Assembly: GCF_000160775.2 (NCBI RefSeq) | Contig: NZ_CM001024.1 | Location: 161,016-225,015 of the forward strand | Length of the DNA stretch: 64,000 bases | Direction: 5' to 3' | DNA from: Aeromicrobium marinum DSM 15272 | Lineage (GTDB): Bacteria; Actinomycetota; Actinomycetes; Propionibacteriales; Nocardioidaceae | Shown: piece by piece, positions 38,433-46,439 of the stretch | Layout: the number at the start of each line of letters is the position of its first letter | Numbering within the stretch: position 1 is the stretch's first letter | The notes under the pieces: generated by a model | The model's input: the letters and a program-made list of their open reading frames with translations, nothing else | Told to the model about the DNA's origin: nothing | Databases searched by the model: none | Program-made: the position numbers and the translations under genes

Positions 38433-39131
38433 CTAGCCATCCGTCGGCAGCCCGCCCGTCGGCAGACGCCAGTCGACCGGCGCGGCTCCCTTCTGCGCCA
38501 GCAGGTCGTTGGCGCGGCTGAAGGGCCGTGATCCGAAGAACCCGCGTGACGCCGACAGCGGGCTCGGGTGGGCCGAGGCGATCTGCGGGGTGTCGCCGAG
38601 CAGCGGGGACAGGGCCTGCGCGTCGCGTCCCCACAGGATCGCGACCAGTGGACCGCCCCGGGCGACCAGGGCACGGATCGCCTGCTCGGTGACCCGCTCC
38701 CATCCCTTGCCGCGGTGGCTGGCCGGGTTGCCCGGCCGCACGGTCAGCACCCGGTTGAGCAGCAGCACCCCCTGGTCGGCCCAGGCCGACAGGTCCCCGT
38801 GCGGCGGAGCGGGGATCCCGAGGTCCGCGGTCAGCTCGGTGTAGATGTTGGTCAGGCTGCGCGGCAGCGGTCGGACGTCGGGCGCGACCGAGAACGACAG
38901 CCCGACCGGGTGCCCCGGGGTCGGGTAGGGGTCCTGTCCGGTGATCAGGACGCGGACGTCGGCGAGCGGCCGTTCGAAGGCGCGCAGCACGTGCGGCCCC
39001 GCCGGCAGGTAGCTGCGCCCGGCTGCGATCTCGGAGCGGAGGTAGTCGCCCACGGCGGCGATCTCGCCCGCGACCGGCGCCAGCGCCTCGGCCCAGTCCG
39101 GCGCCACGAGGTCGGACAGGTCACGGCTCAT
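38433..39131 (-). CDS. ung: Uracil-DNA glycosylase
   Basis: A 232-residue family-1 UDG. The active-site motif GQDPYP carries the catalytic Asp near residue 66, [12 protein letters not shown] follows, and the DNA-intercalating [11 protein letters not shown] loop contains the catalytic His. It removes uracil from DNA in base-excision repair. TAGGCT lies 6 nt before the ATG, implying a leaderless transcript. Confidence 0.95.
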   Translation of the reverse strand: MSRDLSDLVAPDWAEALAPVAGEIAAVGDYLRSEIAAGRSYLPAGPHVLRAFERPLADVRVLITGQDPYPTPGHPVGLSFSVAPDVRPLPRSLTNIYTELTADLGIPAPPHGDLSAWADQGVLLLNRVLTVRPGNPASHRGKGWERVTEQAIRALVARGGPLVAILWGRDAQALSPLLGDTPQIASAHPSPLSASRGFFGSRPFSRANDLLAQKGAAPVDWRLPTGGLPTDG

Positions 39132-39137
39132 CCCGCG

Positions 39138-39160
39138 AGCCTAACGGCGGTCGGTAGGGT
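39138..39160. promoter_or_regulatory. Divergent -10 elements of ung and the MFS gene
   Basis: On the minus strand TAGGCT (39143-39138) is 6 nt from ATG 39131 of ung. On the plus strand TAGGGT (39155-39160) is 10 nt from GTG 39171. The whole divergent region is only 39 bp, so the two promoters must overlap. No -35 consensus is evident for either. Confidence 0.55.
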
Positions 39161-39170
39161 GGCTCCCGCT

Positions 39171-40388
39171 GTGTCAGCCATCGCCGCCTACCGCGCGCTC
39201 CTGCGGATCGTCGGGCCCGCCTACGTCGTCGTAGCCTTCCTCGGGCGGATCCCGCTCGCCATGAGCCAGCTGGGCGTCCTCGTCCTGGTCAGCACCGAGA
39301 CCGGTCGCTACGGGGTCGGCGGAGCCGCCGCCGGCATCCTGGCCGTGGCCAACGCGATCGGTTCGCCCTTGGCCGGCGCGCTCGCGGACCGGGTCGGGCA
39401 GCGGCCGGTCGTCCTCGTGCAGTCGCTCGTGGGTGCGGTCGGGCTGGTCGCGGTCGTGCTCGTGACCGGTGCCGGAGCGGCCCACGGGATCATCTTCCTC
39501 GCGGCCGGGATCACCGGCTTCGCGATGCCGCAGGTCGGTCCGTTGGCCCGGGTCCGGTGGCGCCCGATCACGTCCGACCGGGGGGACCAGCGCCGCCTCG
39601 TCGACGCGGCCTTCTCCTACGAGGGGGCCGCCGACGAGGCCTCGTTCGTGCTCGGTCCGGCACTGATCGGGGTGCTGGCGATCGTGGCCGAGCCGGCCGG
39701 GGCGCTGGTGGCGGCGGCCGTCCTGCTCGCGGTGTTCGGCACCTGGTTCGCCGTCCACCCCACGTCAGCGCTGGTCGCGAAGCGGGCCGCCACCGACGTG
39801 GTCGGCGGATCCACGCTCTGGACGGTGTCGTTCGTCGTGCTGGTGTTCGCGCAGCTGTGCATCGGGGCGATCTTCGGCAGTGTCCAGACCGGCACCACCG
39901 TCCTGGCCGACGGGGTCGGGCAGGCCGGCGCGGCGGGGCTCATCCACGCCGTCCTCGGCATCGGCAGCGTGATCGCCGGTCTGGCCGTCACGGCCCTGCC
40001 CGAGCGGGTCCTCTACGCGACCCGGATGCTGGTGGCCGCCACCGGCCTGCTGGTGCTGTCGGCCCCCCTGCTGCTGGTCGACTCGATCCTCTCGCTCGTC
40101 GTGGTGATCGCCCTGCTGGGCTTCGCGGTGGCGCCCTACATGATCAGCAACTTCGCCCTGGCCGGGATCCTCGTCCCGCTGCACCGGGTCGGGACCGCCA
40201 TGACGCTGCTGGCCGGCGCCACCGGCATCGGCTACGCGCTCGGCGCGTCCCTGGCCGGACGGCTGGCGGACGACAGCGGTCACCGACCGGCGTTCGCCGT
40301 CACCGTCGCGGCCGCCGGGGTCGCCCTCGTGCTCGCCCTCGCGGCCAACCGCACGCTGCGCGAGGCCCGGCCCGTCGCCCACGCCTGA
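39171..40388 (+). CDS. MFS transporter
   Basis: A 405-residue membrane protein with about 12 helices. After helix 2 the MFS motif A-like ADRVGQRPVV is visible, and a large central loop follows helix 6 (TSALVAKRAATDVVGGS). It is of the drug-exporter-like type; the substrate is unknown. GTG 39171 is chosen because hydrophobic sequence begins soon after and TAGGGT is 10 nt upstream. Confidence 0.83.
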   Translation: MSAIAAYRALLRIVGPAYVVVAFLGRIPLAMSQLGVLVLVSTETGRYGVGGAAAGILAVANAIGSPLAGALADRVGQRPVVLVQSLVGAVGLVAVVLVTGAGAAHGIIFLAAGITGFAMPQVGPLARVRWRPITSDRGDQRRLVDAAFSYEGAADEASFVLGPALIGVLAIVAEPAGALVAAAVLLAVFGTWFAVHPTSALVAKRAATDVVGGSTLWTVSFVVLVFAQLCIGAIFGSVQTGTTVLADGVGQAGAAGLIHAVLGIGSVIAGLAVTALPERVLYATRMLVAATGLLVLSAPLLLVDSILSLVVVIALLGFAVAPYMISNFALAGILVPLHRVGTAMTLLAGATGIGYALGASLAGRLADDSGHRPAFAVTVAAAGVALVLALAANRTLREARPVAHA

Positions 40389-40406
40389 CCCGGCGGGGCG
40401 GCCTCG

Positions 40407-40961
40407 TCAGGCCAGGCGCGCCTCGAGCGACCTGCGGACGCCCGGCCACTCGTCGTCGGTCATCGCGTACACGACGGTGTCGCGCCACGACCCGTCGAGC
40501 CGGCGGCGGTGCTTGCGCAGCAGGCCTTCGCGCACCGCCCCGAGCCGCTCGATGGCGGCCTGAGACCGCAGGTTGCGCACGTCGGTGTGCCACACCACCC
40601 GGACGCACCCCATCTGGTCGAAGGCGCGGGTCAGCAGCAGGAGCTTCGCCTCGGTGTTGACCGGCGTGCGCCACACCCGCCGGGCGAGCCAGGTGTGGCC
40701 GATCGCCACGGTGCGCTGGGTCCGGTCGACCTCGTAGTACGTCGTCACGCCGACCGCTCGTCCGGAGCCGACCTCGACCTGCGCCCAGGGCTGCAGGTCG
40801 TCGCGGCCGAGCAGCGCCCCGACGAGGTCCTCGGCCTCACGGGCGCTGCGGGGCCTCGACACGGTGAGGTGCTCGAAGACGTCGTCGGAGTCGGCAGCCA
40901 CCAGCAGGTCGGCGGCGTGGTCGCGGCGCAGCGGCTCGAGCCGGACGTGGGCACCGGTCAT
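40407..40961 (-). CDS. GNAT acetyltransferase, RimJ/RimL type
   Basis: A 184-residue GNAT. It has VRLEPLRRDHAADL at the start, IGHTWLARRVWRTPVNTEAKLLLLTRAFD (acetyl-CoA-binding helix) and VRNLRSQAAIERLGAVREGLLRKH at the end. This matches the RimJ/L N-acetyltransferase group, acting on protein or small-molecule amines. ATG 40961 is preferred to GTG 40994 because the fold begins there, with GGAGGG upstream. Confidence 0.86.
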   Translation of the reverse strand: MTGAHVRLEPLRRDHAADLLVAADSDDVFEHLTVSRPRSAREAEDLVGALLGRDDLQPWAQVEVGSGRAVGVTTYYEVDRTQRTVAIGHTWLARRVWRTPVNTEAKLLLLTRAFDQMGCVRVVWHTDVRNLRSQAAIERLGAVREGLLRKHRRRLDGSWRDTVVYAMTDDEWPGVRRSLEARLA

Positions 40962-41013
40962 CGTCCCGGCGCCCTCCCACGGGTCGGTCTCCACGGCGAC
41001 TGGGTCCCGTCCG

Positions 41014-42441
41014 TCAGACCGGACGGGTGGTCTTGTGATGGGTCTCGGGGTCGGCGCGCAGGTCGGCCAGGAAGTCGTTGGCCCACTGGTCGATGTCGTT
41101 CTCCATGACCTGCTTGCGCAGGCCCTTCATCCGGCGCGAGTTCTCCTTGCGGGTCGCCCGCATGGCCTCCAGCAGGCGCGCCTTCATCCCGTTGATGTCG
41201 TACGGGTTCACGAGGTAGGCCTGCTTGAGCTCGCCGGCCGCACCGGCGAACTCGCTGAGCACCAGGGCGCCCCGGTCGTCCCACCGGCAGGCGATGTACT
41301 CCTTGGCCACGAGGTTCATGCCGTCGCGCAGCGGCGTGACGACCATGACGTCGGCGGCCCGGTACAGCGCCGCCATCTCCTCGCGGGGGTAGGAGGCGTG
41401 CAGGTAGGTGATGGGCTGCTGGCCGATGCGCCCGACGTCACCGTTGATGCGGCCGACCAGACGGTCGATGTCGTCGCGCAGCAGCCGGTACTGGTCGACC
41501 CGCTCACGCGACGGCGTCGCCACCTGCACGAACACCGCGTCGTCGACGTGGACGGCGCCGTCGGTGATCAGCTCGCCGAACGCGCGGATCCGCTGCCGCA
41601 GCCCCTTGGTGTAGTCGAGCCGGTCGATGCCCAGCACGATCGTGTCGGGGCTGCCGAGGCTCTCGCGGATCTCGGCGGCCCGCGCGATCACCTCGGGCGT
41701 GCGGGCGAGCTCCTCGAACCCCTTGGCGTCGATCGAGATCGGGTAGGCGCGGGCATGCACCACGCGGCCGTCGGGCAGGTACACGGCGTCACGGTGGGTC
41801 TTGTGCCCGACCCGTTGGCGCACCAGCCGGATGAAGTTCTGGGCGGCGCCCGGCAGCTGGAACCCGACCAGGTCGGCGCCCAGCAGACCCTCGAGGATCT
41901 CGCGGCGCCACGGCAGCTGCTGGAACAGCTCGGTCGGAGGGAACGGGATGTGCAGGAAGAACCCGATCCGTACGTCGGGCCGCAGCTCGCGCAGCATCGC
42001 GGGCACCAGCTGCAGCTGGTAGTCCTGGATCCAGACGACGGCGTCCTGCGCCGCGATCTGGGCAGCCCGCTCGGCGAAGCGGCGGTTCACCGCGACGTAG
42101 GAGTCCCACCACTCGCGATGGAACTCCGGGGGAGCGATCACGTCGTGGTACAGCGGCCAGAGCGTGCCGTTGGAGAAGCCCTCGTAGTACTCGACGACCT
42201 CGGTCTCGCTGAGCGGGACCGGCACGAGGTCGAGGCCGGCGTGGGTGAACGGTTCCATCTGCTCGTCGGGCGCACCGTGCCAGCCCAACCAGGCGCCACC
42301 CTTGCGCCGCATGACGGGCTCGAGGGCGGTGACGAGACCGCCGGGGGAGGTGCGCCACAGGGTCTCGCCCCCGGGTCCGACCACCCGGTCGACGGGCAGG
42401 CGGTTCGCGATCACCACGAACTCAGCCGATCCGATCCCCAT
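41014..42441 (-). CDS. otsA: Trehalose-6-phosphate synthase
   Basis: A 475-residue GT20 glycosyltransferase. The glucose-6-phosphate site has NRLPV and GGLVTAL near the N-terminus, [10 protein letters not shown] and FFLHIPFPP follow, [11 protein letters not shown] marks the UDP-glucose site, and [16 protein letters not shown] closes it. It makes trehalose-6-phosphate from UDP-glucose and glucose-6-phosphate; the phosphatase gene is three genes away across the divergent promoter. The ATG has TAGGGT 6 nt upstream and no Shine-Dalgarno. Confidence 0.95.
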   Translation of the reverse strand: MGIGSAEFVVIANRLPVDRVVGPGGETLWRTSPGGLVTALEPVMRRKGGAWLGWHGAPDEQMEPFTHAGLDLVPVPLSETEVVEYYEGFSNGTLWPLYHDVIAPPEFHREWWDSYVAVNRRFAERAAQIAAQDAVVWIQDYQLQLVPAMLRELRPDVRIGFFLHIPFPPTELFQQLPWRREILEGLLGADLVGFQLPGAAQNFIRLVRQRVGHKTHRDAVYLPDGRVVHARAYPISIDAKGFEELARTPEVIARAAEIRESLGSPDTIVLGIDRLDYTKGLRQRIRAFGELITDGAVHVDDAVFVQVATPSRERVDQYRLLRDDIDRLVGRINGDVGRIGQQPITYLHASYPREEMAALYRAADVMVVTPLRDGMNLVAKEYIACRWDDRGALVLSEFAGAAGELKQAYLVNPYDINGMKARLLEAMRATRKENSRRMKGLRKQVMENDIDQWANDFLADLRADPETHHKTTRPV

Positions 42442-42447
42442 GGCGTC

Positions 42448-42519
42448 ACCCTAGCCCGACGCCACGGCCCCGGCGCACCCGCAGAACGAATGACAACGCT
42501 GTCATTCGTGCCCTAGACT
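42448..42519. promoter_or_regulatory. otsA/DUF3263 divergent promoters with a long perfect palindrome
   Basis: At 42486-42509 ACGAATGACA and its exact complement TGTCATTCGT are separated by ACGC, giving 10-bp arms with no mismatch. On the plus strand ATGACA (42490-42495) can act as a -35 at 18 bp from TAGACT (42514-42519), which is 6 nt from ATG 42526, so the palindrome covers the -35. On the minus strand TAGGGT (42453-42448) is 6 nt from the otsA ATG. Confidence 0.7.
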
Positions 42520-42525
42520 GCCCGC

Positions 42526-42822
42526 ATGAGCGCTGCCCCGAACCAGCACGACGCGACCACCTCGGTCGCGGAGACCCTGAGCGACCGCGACCGCGAGATC
42601 CTTGCGCTCGAGCGGCTCTGGTGGCAGTACGCGGGCGCCAAGGAGCAGGCCATCCGCGACAAGTTCGACATGTCGGCCACCCGGTACTACCAGGTGCTCA
42701 ACGCCCTGATCGACCGCGAGGACGCCCTGGCCTTCGATCCCCTGCTCGTCAAGCGTCTGCGCCGACTCCGCGCGCAGCGTGCCCGCACCCGGTCCGCGCG
42801 CCGCCTGGGCATCGACGTCTGA
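42526..42822 (+). CDS. DUF3263 family protein
   Basis: A 98-residue protein with the conserved actinobacterial DUF3263 region: LSDRDREILALERLWWQYAGAKEQAIRDKF, followed by MSATRYYQVLNALIDREDAL and FDPLLVKRLRRLR. The central part looks like a helix-turn-helix (TRYYQVLN), so it may be a small DNA-binding protein, and a basic C-terminus (RAQRARTRSARR) supports this. A leaderless ATG and the large palindrome upstream suggest autoregulation, which is inferred. Confidence 0.85.
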   Translation: MSAAPNQHDATTSVAETLSDRDREILALERLWWQYAGAKEQAIRDKFDMSATRYYQVLNALIDREDALAFDPLLVKRLRRLRAQRARTRSARRLGIDV

Positions 42823-42835
42823 CCTGAGGCTCCGC

Positions 42836-43369
42836 GTGGATCACCGCCGCACGATCAGCCGCAAGGCGTTCGTGCCTCCCGTGTGGCTGCTGGTCGTCAC
42901 CGTGACGGCCCTGGTCGCCGGCGTCGCGGGACTCGGTTGGCTGGGCTACGACCGCTACCTCGCCGACGACACCACGGTCGTCGCCGCCGATCCCGCGCCC
43001 ACGCCGACCCCCGACGCGGACCCCGCCCCCGCGCCGACCGCGGAGGTCACCCCCACACCCACCCCGACCCCGTCGCCGGAGCCCGAGCTGCGCGAGGCCG
43101 GGGTCTCGGTGCTCAACAACACCGCGGTCGCCGGCCTGGCCGCGACCTTCGCCGACGGGGTCGAGGAGGTGGGCTGGCCCGATGTCACGGTCGGCAACTG
43201 GCGCGGGGCCATCCCCGAGAACACCGTGTACTTCGCACCGGGCCTGCGGGACCAGGCCGACCTGCTCGCCGCCGACCTCGGGATCACGCGGATCCTGCCG
43301 ATCGTCGCGACCATGCGCACGGACCGGTTGACGGTCATCCTCGCCGAACCGACATCATCGGTGCCATGA
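42836..43369 (+). CDS. LytR C-terminal domain protein, membrane-anchored
   Basis: A 177-residue protein. The N-terminal cytoplasmic basic segment is followed by one membrane helix (residues 15-38), a Pro/Ala/Thr-rich linker (about 48-85) and a LytR_C domain (SVLNNTAVAGLAATFADGVEEVGWPDVTVGN) facing outside. LytR_C domains are found on LCP cell-wall ligases and as stand-alone proteins. GTG 42836 has GAGG 6 nt upstream. The stop overlaps the otsB ATG. Confidence 0.84.
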   Translation: MDHRRTISRKAFVPPVWLLVVTVTALVAGVAGLGWLGYDRYLADDTTVVAADPAPTPTPDADPAPAPTAEVTPTPTPTPSPEPELREAGVSVLNNTAVAGLAATFADGVEEVGWPDVTVGNWRGAIPENTVYFAPGLRDQADLLAADLGITRILPIVATMRTDRLTVILAEPTSSVP

Positions 43370-44163
43370 CCTCTCGCGCCACCCTGCGCGACGCGGTGGT
43401 GGCCGACCCCGGTGGCACCCTGCTCGCGCTCGACTTCGACGGCACCCTCGCGCCGATCGTCGACGACCCCGCACAGGCGCACGTCCACCCGGCGGCCGCC
43501 GAGGCACTGTCCCGACTCGGTGGCCGGCTCGGCACGGTGGCCGTCATCACCGGCCGTCCCGTGCTCCAGGCGTTGGAGCTCGGCGGCTTCCGCGGTCGGG
43601 CCGGGCTCGAGGACCTGGTGATCTGTGGTCAGTACGGCGCGGAGCGGTGGGACGCCGCGACGGGGGCCGTGTCGAGCCCGACGCGACCCGACGCGGTCGC
43701 GGCGCTGGCCGAGGCGCTGCCCGACTGGTTGGCGCGGCACGGCGCCCCCGGGGCCAGGATCGAGGACAAGCACCTCGCGGTCGCGGTGCACACCCGTGGG
43801 CTCGGCGACGGGGTCCTGGAGTCCATCGGCCGCCCCCTGGCGGACCTGGCGCGGGCGCACGGTCTGACCGTCGAGCCCGGCCGTCAGGTCGTCGAGCTGC
43901 GAGCGAGCGGGGTCACGAAGGGTGACGCCCTGCGCACGCTGGTGGGTGAGCGGTCGCCGCGGGTGGTGGTCTATGCGGGGGACGACCTCGGCGACGTACC
44001 GGCCTTCGACGCCGTCGACGACCTGCGCCGCGGCGGGACGACCGGGTTCACGGTGTGCTCGGCCTCGACGGAACAGACCGCACTGGTGCCGCGGGCCGAC
44101 CTGGTGCTCGACGGCCCGGACGCCGTGGCCGCCTGGCTGGTCGAGCTCGCCGATGCGCTCTGA
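43366..44163 (+). CDS. otsB: Trehalose-6-phosphate phosphatase
   Basis: A 265-residue HAD phosphatase. The nucleophile motif is LDFDGTLAPI (DxDxT), motif II is in VITGRP, the cap contains EDKHLAVAVHTR, and motif IV is VVYAGDDLGD. It dephosphorylates trehalose-6-phosphate. It is co-transcribed with DUF3263 and LytR_C and translationally coupled (ATGA overlap). The other half of the pathway, otsA, is divergent. Confidence 0.93.
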   Translation: MTSRATLRDAVVADPGGTLLALDFDGTLAPIVDDPAQAHVHPAAAEALSRLGGRLGTVAVITGRPVLQALELGGFRGRAGLEDLVICGQYGAERWDAATGAVSSPTRPDAVAALAEALPDWLARHGAPGARIEDKHLAVAVHTRGLGDGVLESIGRPLADLARAHGLTVEPGRQVVELRASGVTKGDALRTLVGERSPRVVVYAGDDLGDVPAFDAVDDLRRGGTTGFTVCSASTEQTALVPRADLVLDGPDAVAAWLVELADAL

Positions 44164-44602
44164 ACCGGCGGCCGACGCCACCCGGTGGACCCGGGTCCGT
44201 GCGGTGGTCAATGCGGTGAACGGGTCGACCGCGCTGGGTCTGCTCGTCGCCCGGGCGGGCGGGGCGACCCCGCGGCGGCAGGGGCGCGGTGTGCTGCTGG
44301 CGACAGGTCACCGCTGGGGGTTCCCCCGGGCCGACGCCTTCACCGTCGGGAACGTCGTGATCAGTCGACGGGACGCCGCATGGTGGACCGGCCGCGAGAC
44401 GTTGCTGCGGCACGAGGACCGGCACTGCACGCAGTACGCGTGGAGCCTCGGTCCGGTCATGCTGCCGCTGTACGGTGCTGCCGCCGCGGTCTCCTGGGTG
44501 CTGGCGGGCGACCACGCCTCGTACAACCCGTTCGAGCGGCTCGCCGGTCTGGACGACGGCGGCTACCGCGCTGCACGGCTGCGCCGCGCCCGACGTCGTT
44601 GA
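44153..44602 (+). CDS. Conserved hypothetical protein with HExxH motif
   Basis: A 149-residue protein that overlaps otsB by 11 bp. Residues 60-88 read FTVGNVVISRRDAAW and LLRHEDRHCTQYAW, where HEDRH fits the HExxH zinc-metallopeptidase motif. A hydrophobic segment (GPVMLPLYGAAAAVSWVLAG) follows, then NPFERLAG. It resembles small actinobacterial proteins of unknown function. Whether the motif binds zinc is not known. Confidence 0.72.
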   Translation: MRSEPAADATRWTRVRAVVNAVNGSTALGLLVARAGGATPRRQGRGVLLATGHRWGFPRADAFTVGNVVISRRDAAWWTGRETLLRHEDRHCTQYAWSLGPVMLPLYGAAAAVSWVLAGDHASYNPFERLAGLDDGGYRAARLRRARRR

Positions 44603-44625
44603 GGTCTGTCCGGGATATGGACGGA

Positions 44626-44656
44626 TTGGACACATCGTGAGACCACTTCGTAGGCT
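44626..44656 (+). promoter_or_regulatory. Promoter of the SAM-riboswitch operon
   Basis: TTGGAC (44626-44631) and TAGGCT (44651-44656) are separated by 19 bp (18 bp if TGGACA 44627-44632 is the -35). The predicted start near 44663 places the 5' end of the RNA at the first strand of the riboswitch. Confidence 0.55.
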
Positions 44657-44662
44657 GGTTCC

Positions 44663-44768
44663 ACTCATCACGAGGGGTGGAGGGAACGGCCCGCTGATAC
44701 CCCAGCAACCAGTCGGTCTTCGACCAGGTGCTACGTCCGTCCCGGAGTCCGCTCCGGGGAAGATGACC
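44663..44768 (+). promoter_or_regulatory. SAM riboswitch (S-box type)
   Basis: The conserved aptamer core is readable: GAGGGGTGGAGGGAACGGCCC followed by TGATACCCC and GCAACC (44671-44710). TCATC (44665-44669) pairs with GATGA (44762-44766) to close P1. P3 and P4 hairpins occupy the space between (GGTC/GACC near 44716-44726; CCCGGAGTCC with GCTCCGGGG near 44740-44760). The Shine-Dalgarno CTGGAGG follows P1 at once (44768-44774), so translation is probably blocked when SAM is bound. S-box elements normally control methionine or SAM synthesis genes. Confidence 0.88.
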
Positions 44769-44779
44769 TGGAGGTATCC

Positions 44780-46051
44780 GTGAGCATCACCACCGAACCC
44801 CGTCCCGCCGTCGCCCTCCGCGAGGGAGCCTTCGGCCCCGCCCGCGAGCTGGTCTGTCGTGAGTGCGGGACCACGCGCCCCCTGGGACCGCACTACGCCT
44901 GCCACGAGTGCTTCGGCCCGCTGGAGATCGGTTACGACTTCGGCCCCGTCACCCGGGAGCAGATCGAGAGCGGGCCGGCCAACATCTGGCGCTACAAGGC
45001 GCTGCTGCCGGTGCCCGACGACATCGAGTCCAGCCCCAACCTCGAGCCGGGCTTCACCCGGCTGCTGCAGGCCCACAACCTCGGCCGCGAGCTCGGCATC
45101 GCGAACCTGTGGGTCAAGGACGACAGCACCAACCCCACCAACTCCTTCAAGGACCGCGTCGTCGCCTGCGCCCTGAGCGCGGCCCGCGAGTTCGGCAGCC
45201 GGGTGTTCGCCTGCCCGTCCACGGGCAACCTCGCCAACGCGGTCGCCGCGGCGGGCGCACGTGCCGGCATCCGCACGGTGGTGTTCATCCCCAGCGACCT
45301 CGAGACCCCCAAGCAGGTCAACTCGGCGGTGTTCACCGAGAACCTCGTCGCCGTCGACGGCACCTACGACGACGTCAACAAGCTCGCCAGCGAGATCGCC
45401 GGTGAGGAGGACGGTTGGGCGTTCGTCAACGTCAACGTGCGGCCGTTCTACGCCGAGGGGTCCAAGACGCTCGGCTACGAGATCGCCGAGCAGCTCGGGT
45501 GGCGCCTGCCCGACCAGATCGTCATCCCGGTGGCGTCGGGGTCGCAGCTGACCAAGGTGCACAAGGCCTTCCAGGAGCTGATCGCCCTGGGCCTGGTCGA
45601 GGACAAGCCGTACCGCGTGTTCGGCGCCCAGGCCGAGGGGTGCTCGCCGGTGGCCACGGCCTTCGCGGCCGGCGTCGACGCGATCCGCCCGGTCAAGCCC
45701 GACACCATCGCCAAGTCGCTCGCGATCGGCAACCCGGCCGACGGGGTGTACGTGCTCGACATCGCCCGGCAGACCGGGGGGACCGTCGAGCAGGTCAGCG
45801 ACGACGAGATCCGCGCCGGGATCGTGCTGCTGGCCCGCACCGAGGGCATCTTCACCGAGACCGCCGGTGGCACGACCGTCGCGACGCTCAAGAAGCTGGT
45901 CGACACCGGCGTGCTCGACCCCGCGCTCGAGACCGTCGTCATCAACACCGGGCACGGACTCAAGACCCTCGACGCGGTCTCCGGCCGGGTCGGACCGGTC
46001 GCCACGATCGCGCCGACCTACGATGCGTTCGCCGCCTCCGGCATCGCCTGA
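44780..46051 (+). CDS. Threonine-synthase-like PLP enzyme under SAM riboswitch control
   Basis: A 423-residue fold-type II PLP enzyme of the ThrC family. An N-terminal zinc-ribbon-like element has Cys26, Cys29, Cys41 and Cys44. The PLP lysine is Lys124 in NPTNSFKDR, and PSTGNLANAVAAAGARAG is the phosphate-loop region. ThrC uses O-phosphohomoserine. Because this gene is under a SAM riboswitch and followed by a CysO-like sulfur carrier, it may instead replace the phosphate with sulfur to give homocysteine. Sequence alone cannot separate the two activities. GTG 44780 has CTGGAGG 6 nt upstream. Confidence 0.85.
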   Translation: MSITTEPRPAVALREGAFGPARELVCRECGTTRPLGPHYACHECFGPLEIGYDFGPVTREQIESGPANIWRYKALLPVPDDIESSPNLEPGFTRLLQAHNLGRELGIANLWVKDDSTNPTNSFKDRVVACALSAAREFGSRVFACPSTGNLANAVAAAGARAGIRTVVFIPSDLETPKQVNSAVFTENLVAVDGTYDDVNKLASEIAGEEDGWAFVNVNVRPFYAEGSKTLGYEIAEQLGWRLPDQIVIPVASGSQLTKVHKAFQELIALGLVEDKPYRVFGAQAEGCSPVATAFAAGVDAIRPVKPDTIAKSLAIGNPADGVYVLDIARQTGGTVEQVSDDEIRAGIVLLARTEGIFTETAGGTTVATLKKLVDTGVLDPALETVVINTGHGLKTLDAVSGRVGPVATIAPTYDAFAASGIA

Positions 46052-46076
46052 CCCGTCCCACCAGGAGCCCACGACC

Positions 46077-46352
46077 ATGCCCGTATCCGTCCGCATCCCC
46101 ACGATCCTGCGCAGCTACACCGGTGACCAGTCCCAGGTGACGGCCGACGGCGAGACCCTCGCCGAGGTCCTCGACTCCCTGGAGGCCGACTTCCCCGGGA
46201 TCCGCTCGCGGGTGGTGGACGAGGCCGGCGCCCTGCGCCGGTTCGTCAACATCTACGTGGCCGAGGAGGACGTCCGGTTCGCGTCGGGCCTCGACACCCC
46301 CACCCCCGAGGGCACCCAGATCTCGATCATCCCGGCCGTCGCCGGGGGCTGA
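46077..46352 (+). CDS. MoaD/ThiS-type sulfur carrier protein (CysO-like)
   Basis: A 91-residue beta-grasp protein ending AVAGG, so the C-terminal Gly-Gly needed for thiocarboxylation is exposed. The body closely resembles mycobacterial CysO (IPTILR..TG, RFVNIYV, EDVRF, PAVAGG). The ATG has AGGAG 11 nt upstream and the gene is 25 nt after the ThrC-like gene in the same SAM-controlled transcript. The partner activating enzyme (MoeZ/ThiF type) is not in the window. It probably donates sulfur to the ThrC-like enzyme. Confidence 0.88.
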   Translation: MPVSVRIPTILRSYTGDQSQVTADGETLAEVLDSLEADFPGIRSRVVDEAGALRRFVNIYVAEEDVRFASGLDTPTPEGTQISIIPAVAGG

Positions 46353-46404
46353 CCTGCAGGTTTCCGGGTGATCAGCGTCATGTGACGAACGTGTGACGCG
46401 ACAC

Positions 46405-46433
46405 TTGTCATGACACATGGCCGTTGGCATACT
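46405..46433 (+). promoter_or_regulatory. Promoter with palindrome, leaderless, for the membrane/cupredoxin operon
   Basis: TTGTCA (46405-46410), 17 bp and CATACT (46428-46433), then 6 nt and ATG 46440. The palindrome TGTCATGACA (46406-46415) overlaps the -35. No Shine-Dalgarno precedes the ATG. The upstream sequence also contains repeated GTGACG/GTGTGACG words (46382-46400). Confidence 0.62.
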
Positions 46434-46439
46434 CCGGGA

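Noticed and set aside
36514-38703. Minus-strand frame joining the RibD-like gene with a long N-terminal extension
   Set aside because: The extension overlaps the AI-2E transporter and ung in another frame and has no family features; the reductase begins at ATG 37266.
44780-46051. Annotating this gene simply as thrC (threonine synthase)
   Set aside because: The family match is clear but the riboswitch and sulfur carrier make the threonine function uncertain, so no symbol was given.
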